Shown here: positions 34,111 through 42,473 of the stretch, in pieces
Numbering within the stretch: position 1 is the first letter of the stretch
How the letters are laid out: each line of letters begins with the position of its first letter
The notes under the pieces: generated by a model
The model's database searches: none
What the model was told of the DNA's origin: nothing
The model's input: only the letters and a program-made list of their open reading frames with translations
Assembly: GCF_014076415.1 (NCBI RefSeq)
Contig: NZ_CP043568.1
Location: forward strand, 5,270,001 to 5,334,000
DNA: 64,000 bases
Source: Comamonas testosteroni
Lineage (GTDB): Bacteria > Pseudomonadota > Gammaproteobacteria > Burkholderiales > Burkholderiaceae_C
Reading direction: 5' to 3'
Position numbers and translations under genes: made by a program

Positions 34111-34995
34111 ATGAACAGCATCCAGAACAACACCGCCATGACCGGCGGCATCGGCGCGGCCCCCGTCGTCTATGGCCAGTCCGATCGCCCGCCACGCGGC
34201 GACTACACGCGTGCCCATGCCGACTACACCTGCACACAGGACTATGCCGCCTATACCGAGGCCGAGCATGACACCTACCACCGCCTCTACGAGCGCCAAT
34301 CCGCGCTGCTGCCGGGCCGCGCCAGCCAGCATTTCATCGACGCCCTGCCGTCGCTGGGCGCAAAGGAACGCATTCCGCGCTTCGAGGAAGTCAACGAGCG
34401 ACTGTTCAAGGCCACGGGATGGGAGATCGTCGGCGTTCCGGGTCTGATTCCCGAGGTACCGTTCTTCTCGCTGCTGGCCCAGCGCAAATTCCCGGTCACG
34501 GACTGGATACGCAAGCCCGAAGAGTTCGAATACATCGTCGAGCCCGACATCTTTCACGATCTCTTCGGCCATGTGCCGCTGCTGTTCAACCCCGTCATGG
34601 CCGATTTCATCCAGGCCTACGGAAAGGGCGGCCTCAAGGCCGCCGAGCTCGGCGCCTGCGAGATGCTGTCGCGCCTGTACTGGTACACGGTGGAATTCGG
34701 TCTGATCCGTGAGAGCGGCGGTGTGCGCGCCTATGGCGCAGGCATTCTCAGCTCCGTGGGCGAGCTGGAGTACAGCGTCAACAGCCCGCAGCCGCATCGT
34801 CTGCCGCTGCAGCTGGAGCGCACCATGCGCACGCTCTACAAGATCGACACCTATCAGCAGACCTATTTCGTGATTGACGACATGCCCCACCTGCTGAACC
34901 TGGCCGATGCCGACTTTGCGCCTCTGTACGAGCAGCTGCGTCAGCTGCCCACCATTGGTGCCAAGGAGCTGCTGCCCGGCGAACAGCTGATTTAG
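34111..34995 (+). CDS. phhA: Phenylalanine 4-monooxygenase
   Basis: PhhA hydroxylates phenylalanine to tyrosine with tetrahydropterin and Fe(II). The start ATG at 34111 (MNSIQNNTAMTGGIGAAPVV) has GGGAG 9 bases upstream; the frame is open further left but lacks homology. In the 294-residue protein the iron ligands are H149 and H154 (DIFHDLFGHVP) and E195 (YWYTVEFGLI). Length equals the bacterial single-domain enzymes. No pterin carbinolamine dehydratase (phhB) gene is adjacent. A hairpin follows at 35041. Together with hppD it channels phenylalanine to homogentisate, the transaminase being elsewhere. Confidence 0.97.
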   Translation: MNSIQNNTAMTGGIGAAPVVYGQSDRPPRGDYTRAHADYTCTQDYAAYTEAEHDTYHRLYERQSALLPGRASQHFIDALPSLGAKERIPRFEEVNERLFKATGWEIVGVPGLIPEVPFFSLLAQRKFPVTDWIRKPEEFEYIVEPDIFHDLFGHVPLLFNPVMADFIQAYGKGGLKAAELGACEMLSRLYWYTVEFGLIRESGGVRAYGAGILSSVGELEYSVNSPQPHRLPLQLERTMRTLYKIDTYQQTYFVIDDMPHLLNLADADFAPLYEQLRQLPTIGAKELLPGEQLI

Positions 34996-35040
34996 TCAGC
35001 GGATGTATACCGGAACGGGCCCCGGCAAGCACGAGGTCAA

Positions 35041-35080
35041 GAGCCGAATTTTCAGATGGAAATTCGGCTCATGTCCTTTT
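35041..35080 (+). terminator. Hairpin after phhA, probable terminator
   Basis: A perfect 11-bp stem GAGCCGAATTT / AAATTCGGCTC with an 8-base loop lies 45 bp after the phhA stop. The T-rich run (CCTTTT) comes 6 bases after the stem, so termination may be partial. Confidence 0.65.
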
Positions 35081-35236
35081 CCGGAAAGCGCATAAAGCTC
35101 CATTTTCAATAGCAATCAACGCAGAATATCCAGGCTGCAAGCCCTGCATGACTTGGCTGCGACCTGAAACCCTGACCGCAGCATTGCACCTATAGTGAGC
35201 GCCAGAGGCAAACTGCCGCCCACTCACTTCTTCACA

Positions 35237-37684
35237 ATGCAATACCGCTGCAACCAACTGCTGCGCTGGCTTTTAGCGCTCCAACTTTGCATAGGTCTGG
35301 CCGTAGCGGCCGAGCTGCCCGCCAATGGCGATATCCAGACCACGTCCATCGCCCAGATTCAACAAGCATCGAACACCCTGGACAAGGTACGCCAGTCGCT
35401 CGATGACGCCGACACCTCCGAGACGCTGCAGGCACTGTCCGAAAAAGCCCTGCAGTCCAAACGAGATGCCGACAATGCCGTCACGGCGCTGGAGCCGCTG
35501 CTCAAGCAGCTCGACGCTCGCATTGCCCAGCTGGGGCCGGTGGCCGAAGGCAGCGAGGAATCCCCCGAACTGAGCCTGCAGCGCAAGGATCTGGCGCAGC
35601 AGCACAGCGAGCTGGACTCCGCGCTCAAGCGCGGCAAGCTGTTGTCCATGGAGGCCAAGCAGACCACGGACAGCATCGAGAAGATCCGCACCCAGCAGTT
35701 CAACGCACAGATAGCCCGCAAAGTGGCATCGCCGCTGTCGCCTTCGCTGTGGAAGCAGTTTGCCGAGCATCTGCCGACTGACCTGCAACGCATTGCAGCC
35801 CTGGCACGCCAGGGCCGTATCAGCTTTACTGCAGCCATTGCCGAACATGGCTGGTCGGCGACGCTGACCGGCATCGCCCTGGCACTGTTTGTGATGTTTC
35901 CGCTGCGCATCGGCCTGCGCTATGCGGGCCGCAAATTTGCGGCCTCCGAACGCGCGCCCAACGGGCGGTTGCGCCGCACGGGTCTGGCCGTCTGGATGCT
36001 GGTAGTGGGCACGGCACTGCCCGGCCTGGCCAGTCTGGTATTCATCGAGAGCCTGCGCTCCATAGACGCGATTGCACCGCGCCTGCAGACCGTGGCCGAT
36101 GCCTGGATTCAATCCTCATTTGTCGCCGCCTTCTTCCTCTCCGTCAGCGCCTGCCTGCTGGTGCCCAAGCGTCCGACCTGGCGACTGCTCAACATCGACG
36201 ACATCGCCGCCCCTGCGCTCACACGCTTTGCCTGGGGAGCCGCCGGTCTGACCTGGTTCTCCATGATGCTCAACGCGGTGGACATTGCCGCACGCACCAG
36301 CGCCGTCAGCAGCGTGGCCCTGGACGGACTGATTGCGCTCGTCTATGCCTTGCTCATCATGTCGGTGCTGATGGTCATCAACAAGCAACGCAAGCGCCAG
36401 CAACTGGCCGAGCGTGAGAAAGCCGCTCACCATGGTGACGATTACCGGCCTGCGACAACCAGCCGCTGGCTGATGCTGGCCTGGCTGGGCGGGCATCTGA
36501 CGGTGCTGGCCGCGCTCATCGCAGCGCTGATCGGCTATCTGAACTTCTCGGTATTCGCAGCCACGCAAATGGTCTGGATCACCGTGGTGGTTCTGGCGAC
36601 CTCGCTGCTGATGAAGTTTGCCGACGACCTCTTTACCTGGCTGTGCTCCAACGAGAGCCGTATCGGCCAGGGCTTCGCTGCCGGCACGGGGCTCAGGCCT
36701 TCGCGCCTGGAGCAGGTCGGCGTGCTGCTGTCGGCCTTCACGCGTGTCTGTCTGTTGCTGCTGGGGCTGATGGCGCTGATCGCTCCCTTCGGCAACTCCA
36801 GCAGCCTGATCGTGCTGGCCGATACGCTGACCAACGGCCTGCCCGTGGGCGACTCCTTCCTGCGTCCCATGACGATTCTGCGCGGCCTGCTGGTGCTGGT
36901 GGCGGGGCTGACGCTGTTTGGTGCCTTGCAGCACTGGCTGGTCGAGACCTTTCTGCCCAAGACCGAGCTGGATATAGGCGCACGCAACTCCATCAGCACC
37001 GTGGCCCGCTACATGGGCATTTTGCTGTCCGGCCTGTGGACACTGGCGGCCCTGGGCATAGGCTTCGAAAAAGTGGCGCTGCTGGCCAGCGCCTTGTCCG
37101 TCGGCATCGGCTTCGGTCTTCAGGCCATCACGCAGAACTTTGTCTCGGGCCTGATTCTGCTGGCCGAGCGTCCCGTGAAGCTGGGGGACCGCGTGCGCAT
37201 CGGCGATCAGGTCGGCGACATCCGCCGCATCAGCGTGCGCGCCACCGAGATTCAGACCGATGACAAATCCACCGTCATCGTGCCCAATTCGGAGTTCATC
37301 ACCAAGTCCGTGCAGAACCTGACCATGGATGGCGCGCTGGGCCGCATCTCGATCGCGTTCTCGGTGCCGCTGAACACCGATATCGTCAAGCTGCGCGAGG
37401 TGCTGCTGGGCCTCTATGCCGAGCATGAGGCCGTGCTGAGCACCCCGGCCCCTTCAATGTATGTGGACTCCATCAATGGCAGCGTGGTCAACATCACCAG
37501 CTTCGGCCATGTCTCCAGCTCGCGCAATGTCTACAGCACGCGCAGCGATCTGCTGTTCGGCCTGCTGCAGCGCTGCGCCGAGCAGAAGATTGCCCTGGTT
37601 TCCGCCACCGACATCCACCTGATTCAGGACCCGCAGGCCCGCGCACCCGCATCGGCTGCTGAGGCCCTCCCCTCGGCAACCTGA
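35237..37684 (+). CDS. Large MscS-family mechanosensitive channel with periplasmic N-domain
   Basis: I start at the ATG at 35237 (MQYRCNQLLRWLLALQLCIG), which yields a clean signal peptide ending AVAA; a GTG 42 bp upstream is an alternative. The ~815-residue protein has a periplasmic coiled-coil-rich domain (mature residue ~1 to ~190, Gln/Leu/Lys-rich), about nine membrane helices, and the MscS core near the C-terminus: GIGFGLQAITQNFVSGLILL, then AERPVKLGDRVRIGDQVGDI and VIVPNSEFITKSVQNLT. This is the MscK/YjeP-like extended architecture. It should gate by membrane tension and release solutes on hypo-osmotic shock. Its 3' end overlaps the convergent lipase gene by 61 bp. Confidence 0.93.
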   Translation: MQYRCNQLLRWLLALQLCIGLAVAAELPANGDIQTTSIAQIQQASNTLDKVRQSLDDADTSETLQALSEKALQSKRDADNAVTALEPLLKQLDARIAQLGPVAEGSEESPELSLQRKDLAQQHSELDSALKRGKLLSMEAKQTTDSIEKIRTQQFNAQIARKVASPLSPSLWKQFAEHLPTDLQRIAALARQGRISFTAAIAEHGWSATLTGIALALFVMFPLRIGLRYAGRKFAASERAPNGRLRRTGLAVWMLVVGTALPGLASLVFIESLRSIDAIAPRLQTVADAWIQSSFVAAFFLSVSACLLVPKRPTWRLLNIDDIAAPALTRFAWGAAGLTWFSMMLNAVDIAARTSAVSSVALDGLIALVYALLIMSVLMVINKQRKRQQLAEREKAAHHGDDYRPATTSRWLMLAWLGGHLTVLAALIAALIGYLNFSVFAATQMVWITVVVLATSLLMKFADDLFTWLCSNESRIGQGFAAGTGLRPSRLEQVGVLLSAFTRVCLLLLGLMALIAPFGNSSSLIVLADTLTNGLPVGDSFLRPMTILRGLLVLVAGLTLFGALQHWLVETFLPKTELDIGARNSISTVARYMGILLSGLWTLAALGIGFEKVALLASALSVGIGFGLQAITQNFVSGLILLAERPVKLGDRVRIGDQVGDIRRISVRATEIQTDDKSTVIVPNSEFITKSVQNLTMDGALGRISIAFSVPLNTDIVKLREVLLGLYAEHEAVLSTPAPSMYVDSINGSVVNITSFGHVSSSRNVYSTRSDLLFGLLQRCAEQKIALVSATDIHLIQDPQARAPASAAEALPSAT

Positions 37685-38628
37685 TGCTGCCGCTGCCGCG
37701 CCGGCGGTCGCCCCTGCAGTTGCGCCTGCAACTGCAGGCAGTGCTGCCAGACCCGAGGATCAAACAGCAGTTGCATATGCGCTGCATCGTCGACCTGATG
37801 ACATTGCGCATTCGGCAAGATAGCAAGTTCGGAGGGGAAGACGATGTTGTCGCTGCTGCTGCACCAGCAGCTGAATGACACATCCTCGGGCGGCGGCCCC
37901 AGTTGTTGCAGCCAGTCGCTTCCCTCGCGCATGTCCACGGCCGGCAGGCGCTGCGCAAACCGGGCCAGCCAGGCGCCGCCATGCGGCGTGGCCACGGTGA
38001 CCACATGGGCTGCATGGCGCGCACGCTCGTCGGCATCCAGGCGCTTGAGCCAGGCCCGCACCACCAGACCGCCCATGCTGTGCGCGACCAGAAGCGGCGC
38101 GCGATGCGTGCGCTGGACAATCTCCTTCACGCATCTGTCGAGATCGTCCACCATGGCATCGACAGGACTGCCATGCGCAGGCTCCAGCGTCATGGCCATG
38201 CAGGGAATGCCGCGTGCCTTGAGCCTGCGCAGCCAGACGGCCCACACGCCACGGTTGCAGAAATAGCCGTGCACCAGTACCACGCCCACCTGTCCTTGCA
38301 CCTGCTCGCCCTCTCGATCCTCAGGCGCTCCATCGGGCTCTGCATGTTCGCCAAAAGGAATCTGCCAGCCGAACAGCCGCCAGGCCCAGCGCCACTCCGA
38401 CAGCCAGGCCCGCAGCACGACCATGGCGGGCGGCAGCGGCAATCCACGGCGGCGCAGCACCGCACGCATCATCAGCATCTGCGTGCCCAGTTGCAGCCCG
38501 GCCCCGCTCGCAATCAGGCCCGCGCCCAGCAGTGCCACAGCAACTGAGCGCGACCACCAATAGCTGCACCAGAGCAGCAGCGCCAGCCAGCTACCCATCA
38601 CCACACAGCGCCAGAACCAGGTATTCAA
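37624..38628 (-). CDS. Membrane-anchored alpha/beta-hydrolase, lipase-like
   Basis: The most likely start is the TTG at 38628, preceded 6 bases upstream by an ideal GGAGGT; this gives 334 residues beginning LNTWFWRCVVMGSWLALLLW. Two N-terminal hydrophobic helices are followed by the hydrolase domain: oxyanion loop VVLVHGYFCNRGVW, nucleophile elbow LLVAHSMGGLVVRAW (Ser), an acidic residue later and a C-terminal His in DDAAHMQLLFDPRVW. VTVATPHGGAWLA is typical of triacylglycerol lipases. Substrate is not known. The last 61 bp overlap the end of the mscS gene on the other strand, so the C-terminal 20 residues, rich in Ala/Arg/Gln, are constrained by both genes. Confidence 0.88.
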   Translation of the reverse strand: MNTWFWRCVVMGSWLALLLWCSYWWSRSVAVALLGAGLIASGAGLQLGTQMLMMRAVLRRRGLPLPPAMVVLRAWLSEWRWAWRLFGWQIPFGEHAEPDGAPEDREGEQVQGQVGVVLVHGYFCNRGVWAVWLRRLKARGIPCMAMTLEPAHGSPVDAMVDDLDRCVKEIVQRTHRAPLLVAHSMGGLVVRAWLKRLDADERARHAAHVVTVATPHGGAWLARFAQRLPAVDMREGSDWLQQLGPPPEDVSFSCWCSSSDNIVFPSELAILPNAQCHQVDDAAHMQLLFDPRVWQHCLQLQAQLQGRPPARQRQHQVAEGRASAADAGARACGS

Positions 38629-38813
38629 AGCGGCACCTCCTAACGCGCAGCGTAGCAAGCATGTCGTTCAACGCCTAGGACAAGCCCCCGTAGACCCTGA
38701 CAGAGCGCATCCGCAGAATCAGCCGCAGCGCAGGTTTTGCACGCTGGCCTTCTTTGTTCAACCCGCCGCCCGCTTCCCAGGACGACGTGCGGCTTATGCA
38801 AGGTACCTCTTCT

Positions 38814-40523
38814 ATGGACGCTGCCGCTCCCTGGTTCAAGAACTATCCGCCCAATGTGCCGCACGATGTACAGCCCGAGCAGTACCGCTCGCTGGTACAC
38901 CTGCTCGAGGAAGCCTTTTCCCAGCATGCAGAGCGTCCGTTTTCGGTCTGCATGGACCGCTGGATGAGCTATGCCGAGCTGGACAAGCTATCCGCACAGA
39001 TGGGGGCCTGGCTGCAGAGCCTGGGCCTGGAGCCAGGGGCACGCGTGGCCATCATGCTGCCCAATGTGCCGCAGTTCGCCGTCAGCATGGCCGGCGTGCT
39101 GCGCGCAGGCTTTACCTGCGTCAACGTCAACCCGCTCTACACCGCGCGCGAGCTCGAGCATCAGCTCAAGGACTCGGGGGCCACGGCCATCATCATCCTG
39201 GAGAACTTTGCCCACACCCTGGCCCAGGTGCTGGAGCGCAGCCATATCCGTCATATCTGCCTGACCGGCATGGGCGATCTGCTTGGCGGCCTGTATGGAA
39301 ACTGGATCACCTTTGCCGTGCGCCACCTGGCCAAGATGGTGCCGGCCTTTGACCTGCCCCTTGGCTCGGATTCAGGCGCAGGCAGCCAGCAGCGCCAGGT
39401 CACCCAGTTCAGCAAGGCGCTGACCGAGGGCGCTGGACGCAAGCTCATCCCCAGCACGGCCACGCTGGACTCGATTGCCTTTCTGCAATACACGGGCGGC
39501 ACAACAGGCCTGTCCAAGGGGGCAGTACTGACCCATCGCAATATCGTCGCCGCCACGCTGCAGGCCCATACCTGGTTCACCCCTGCGCTGGAAGGCAGGG
39601 TCAAGGCCAATGAGACCCACATTGTTGCGGCCTTGCCGCTCTATCACATCTTCGCGCTCACCGTGAGTCTGTTCGCCATGCGACTGGGAGGCAGCCTGAG
39701 CCTGATCCCCAACCCGCGCGATATCCCGAAATTTGTGAAGGTGCTCAAGAAGCGGCCCTTCCATGTGCTGCCTGCCGTGAACACCTTGTTCAATGCGCTG
39801 CTCAACAACCCGGATTTCCGCCAGCTCGATTTCTCGCAGCTGTTCATCTCCCAGGCCGGCGGCATGGCGGCGTCCGAAGGCACGGCGCGTCAGTGGCAGC
39901 AGACCACGGGCTGCGCCATGATCGAAGGCTGGGGCATGAGCGAGACTTGTGCCATAGGCACGAACAATCCCGTGACCAACAAGGAGTTCACAGGCACCAT
40001 AGGCCTGCCTCTACCCGGCATCTCGGTCGCCATCAAGGACGAGGAAGGCCGCAACCTGCCCAACGGCCAGGCCGGCGAGCTGTGCATCAAGGGCCCCAAC
40101 GTCATGCACAGCTACTACAACCAGCCGGCAGAGACCGCCAAGGCCTTCACGGCCGACGGCTATATGCGTACCGGCGATATCGGCGTGCTGGACGACGAGG
40201 GCTACACCCGCATCATCGACCGCAAAAAGGACATGATGGTGGTCAGCGGCTTCAACGTCTACCCAAACGAGCTGGAAAACGTCATCTCCATGTGCCCCGG
40301 CGTGCTCGAATGCGCAGCCGTGGGCGTCAAGGACGATCAGCAGGGCGAATCCATCAAGGTCTATGTGGTGCGCAGCGACCCCTCGCTGACGGAAGACCGG
40401 GTCATGCGCTACTGCCAGGAGCAGCTGACAGGCTACAAACGGCCACGCTATATCGAGTTCCGCGACGAGCTGCCCAAGACCAATGTGGGCAAGATCCTGA
40501 GGCGCGAGCTGCGGTCGAACTGA
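38814..40523 (+). CDS. fadD: Long-chain-fatty-acid-CoA ligase
   Basis: FadD activates long-chain fatty acids with ATP and CoA at the inner membrane for beta-oxidation. I chose the ATG at 38814 (MDAAAPWFKNYPPNVPHDVQ), giving 569 residues; in-frame starts at 38796 and 38754 exist. The AMP-binding signature is FLQYTGGTTGLSKGAVLTHR; others are GWGMSETCAIGTNNPV, YMRTGDIGVLDDEGYTRIID, RKKDMMVVSGFNVYPNELEN (FACS motif) and the C-terminal Lys in PKTNVGKILRRELR. It diverges from the lipase gene across ~185 bp, a pairing consistent with lipid use. tRNA genes follow 66 bp downstream. Confidence 0.95.
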   Translation: MDAAAPWFKNYPPNVPHDVQPEQYRSLVHLLEEAFSQHAERPFSVCMDRWMSYAELDKLSAQMGAWLQSLGLEPGARVAIMLPNVPQFAVSMAGVLRAGFTCVNVNPLYTARELEHQLKDSGATAIIILENFAHTLAQVLERSHIRHICLTGMGDLLGGLYGNWITFAVRHLAKMVPAFDLPLGSDSGAGSQQRQVTQFSKALTEGAGRKLIPSTATLDSIAFLQYTGGTTGLSKGAVLTHRNIVAATLQAHTWFTPALEGRVKANETHIVAALPLYHIFALTVSLFAMRLGGSLSLIPNPRDIPKFVKVLKKRPFHVLPAVNTLFNALLNNPDFRQLDFSQLFISQAGGMAASEGTARQWQQTTGCAMIEGWGMSETCAIGTNNPVTNKEFTGTIGLPLPGISVAIKDEEGRNLPNGQAGELCIKGPNVMHSYYNQPAETAKAFTADGYMRTGDIGVLDDEGYTRIIDRKKDMMVVSGFNVYPNELENVISMCPGVLECAAVGVKDDQQGESIKVYVVRSDPSLTEDRVMRYCQEQLTGYKRPRYIEFRDELPKTNVGKILRRELRSN

Positions 40524-40589
40524 GTTTTTTCAGAAAATTTACGAGTTTTCCCGAAGGTCTCCAAAGTTGCTGCTAGAATTGCGGTCTTC

Positions 40590-40664
40590 GGGTGATTAGC
40601 TCAGCGGTAGAGCACTGCCTTCACACGGCAGGGGTCACATGTTCGATCCATGTATCACCCACCA
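40590..40664 (+). tRNA. tRNA-Val(CAC), copy 1
   Basis: The 75-base sequence folds as a full cloverleaf: acceptor GGGTGAT / ATCACCC with encoded ACCA, D arm TAGCTCAGCGGTAGAGCA, anticodon stem CTGCC / GGCAG with loop TTCACAC, giving anticodon CAC (valine, GTG codons), and T loop GTTCGATCC. It begins 66 bp after fadD and precedes a second near-identical copy by 6 bp. Confidence 0.97.
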
Positions 40665-40670
40665 GTTATT

Positions 40671-40745
40671 GCGTGATTAGCTCAGCGGTAGAGCACTGCC
40701 TTCACACGGCAGGGGTCACATGTTCGATCCATGTATCACGCACCA
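40671..40745 (+). tRNA. tRNA-Val(CAC), copy 2
   Basis: This copy matches copy 1 across the whole body but reads GCGTGAT / ATCACGC in the acceptor stem. Pair 2:71 is thus flipped from G-C to C-G on both sides, keeping the helix intact. The anticodon is again CAC and ACCA is encoded. An intrinsic terminator begins 4 bp after it. Confidence 0.97.
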
Positions 40746-40748
40746 GAC

Positions 40749-40784
40749 AAAGCCTCTTGAGACAAAGTCCCAGGAGGCTTTTTC
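40749..40784 (+). terminator. Intrinsic terminator of the tRNA-Val pair
   Basis: An 8-bp stem AAAGCCTC / GAGGCTTT with a 17-base loop is followed by a T-rich run (TTTTTCTTT counting the stem end). Confidence 0.85.
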
Positions 40785-40862
40785 TTTGGCCGGCCACATT
40801 TAGCGGCCCATTGCATAATGGTTCTTCTGCAGCGGGCCCCGCCTGACAACAAGAAGATCACT

Positions 40863-41315
40863 ATGAGAGAGACACCCACCCTGGCCTGGAGCGACGCACT
40901 GCTGATGGGCCATGGCGCCATGGACGAGATTCACGAGGAGTTCGTGCAACTGGCGGGCCGGCTCGAATGCGCCAGCGACGAGCAGTTGCCCGGATTGCTC
41001 CAAACCATGGAGGCCCATCTGCAGCACCACTTTGCCGAAGAGGACCAGTGGATGCTGAGCACCGGCTTTCCTCCACGCGATTGCCATATCGACGAGCATG
41101 CGGCCGTGCTCAAGTCCGTGGCGGAAGTCCGCGTCAAGCTCGCCGAAGGCAATGTCGCGCTCTGCCGCGATCTGACCAAAGCCCTGGTGGACTGGTTTCC
41201 CGGCCACGCTACGCATCTCGATTCGGCCCTGGCGCACTGGCTGTCCAAGCAACGCTTTGGCGGCAAACCCGTGGTGATTCGCCGCAACATCCTGTCTTCG
41301 GCCGAATCGCACTGA
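40863..41315 (+). CDS. Bacteriohemerythrin-like O2-binding protein
   Basis: A 150-residue hemerythrin domain, start ATG at 40863 (MRETPTLAWSDALLMGHGAM). The di-iron ligands are in place: IHEEF (H24), HHFAEED (His around 55-56 and E60), CHIDEHAAVL (H75/H79) and GHATHLDSAL (His around 115-118, D120). It has no signal peptide and no attached sensor domain, so it is a soluble cytoplasmic O2/NO-binding protein. It is 79 bp after the tRNA terminator and 95 bp before an MBL-fold hydrolase gene on the same strand. A role in oxygen delivery or iron/NO sensing is inferred. Confidence 0.92.
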   Translation: MRETPTLAWSDALLMGHGAMDEIHEEFVQLAGRLECASDEQLPGLLQTMEAHLQHHFAEEDQWMLSTGFPPRDCHIDEHAAVLKSVAEVRVKLAEGNVALCRDLTKALVDWFPGHATHLDSALAHWLSKQRFGGKPVVIRRNILSSAESH

Positions 41316-41409
41316 TCAGCACTGAGCAGCCCGTCCGCGCGACAGCTGCATGATGAGCGGCCTGCTAGGCTTGAGCAAAACACAAAGCACCGCACAGGAG
41401 ACCAGTTCG

Positions 41410-42372
41410 ATGAATGCATCCCCGGCAATGCATGTCCCACTGCCACCCGGCATGACCGTGCTGGAGCGCGGCTGGCTGTCGGCCAACAACATCGTCTTTG
41501 CCGCGCAGGCCGGCGATGCCGAAGGCGCTGCCGTCATCGATACCGGCTATGTCACGCATAGCGCGCAAACCCTGGCGCTGATCGAAAGCACACTGGCAGG
41601 TCAGCCGCTGACGCGCATTCTCAACACCCATCTGCACAGCGACCATTGCGGCGGCAATGCCGCACTGCAGCAGGCTTATCCACAGGTGCAGACCTTGATC
41701 CCTCCGGGTCAGGCCGAACAGGTACGCAACTGGGACGAGGCCGCCCTCAGCTATGCCCCCACGGGCCAGGAATGCCCGCGCTTTGCCATCACCGGTCTGC
41801 TGCAGGCCGGCAGCACGGTGCGCCTGTCGGGCCGCGACTGGCAGATCCATGCAGCCCCCGGCCATGATCCGCATTCGGTGATTCTGTTCGAGCCCGACAG
41901 CCGCATCCTGATCTCTGCCGATGCACTATGGGAAAACGGCTTTGGCGTGGTCTTCCCCGAGATCGAGGGCATTGCCGCCTTTGACGAAGTCACCGCCACC
42001 CTGGACGTGATCGAGCGCCTGGAGCCCCGCCTTGTCGTGCCCGGACACGGCGGCTTGTTTGGCGATGTGCAGGCGGCTCTGGGCATTGCCCGCAAGCGGC
42101 TGGCCAGCTTTGTACAGGCACCGGAGCGCCATGCCAGCTATGCCGCCAAGGTGCTGCTCAAATACAAGCTGCTGGAGTGGCAAAGCATCAGGGTGCAAGA
42201 GCTGAAGAACTGGGTTCATGCCACCCCCTATTTCGGCACCCTGCACCAAAACTACTTCGATGCCCAAACGGCACAGCAATGGCTGGACAGCCTGATCGAG
42301 AGCCTGGTGGCCAGCGGCGCGGCCGAGCTGCGGCGCGATGCAGCCGGTACTCCCATCCTGCTCAACCGCTGA
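41410..42372 (+). CDS. MBL-fold metallohydrolase
   Basis: Start ATG at 41410 (MNASPAMHVPLPPGMTVLER) has AGGAG 10 bases upstream; a longer frame opens at 41350. The 320-residue protein has the metallo-beta-lactamase zinc motif NTHLHSDHCGGNAAL (H-x-H-x-D-H), AAPGHDPHSVILFEPDSRIL (third His) and LISADALWENGFGVVFPEIE, then LVVPGHGGLFG (last His). The C-terminal ~90 residues form an all-helical tail. It resembles glyoxalase II-like thioester hydrolases, but the substrate is not recognisable. It is probably in one transcript with the hemerythrin gene. Confidence 0.9.
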   Translation: MNASPAMHVPLPPGMTVLERGWLSANNIVFAAQAGDAEGAAVIDTGYVTHSAQTLALIESTLAGQPLTRILNTHLHSDHCGGNAALQQAYPQVQTLIPPGQAEQVRNWDEAALSYAPTGQECPRFAITGLLQAGSTVRLSGRDWQIHAAPGHDPHSVILFEPDSRILISADALWENGFGVVFPEIEGIAAFDEVTATLDVIERLEPRLVVPGHGGLFGDVQAALGIARKRLASFVQAPERHASYAAKVLLKYKLLEWQSIRVQELKNWVHATPYFGTLHQNYFDAQTAQQWLDSLIESLVASGAAELRRDAAGTPILLNR

Positions 42373-42473
42373 CGCGGGTCGGATGACGCACGATCAGTGA
42401 CGCTCGATGGCGGCAGGAAGAGCATCGAGTGCTCGGCGTCCCAGGACTGCGGATCAGGAAGGCGGTTGCCTCC

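Noticed and set aside
32702..34114. 470-codon plus-strand frame over the Bug receptor region
   Set aside because: Another frame of the same strand; the GTG-started receptor frame has a ribosome-binding site, signal sequence and family motifs, this one does not.
40590..40745. tRNA pair as an integration hot spot with an adjacent genomic island
   Set aside because: No integrase, no partial tRNA 3' repeat and no composition change follow; both tRNAs are complete and a terminator comes next.
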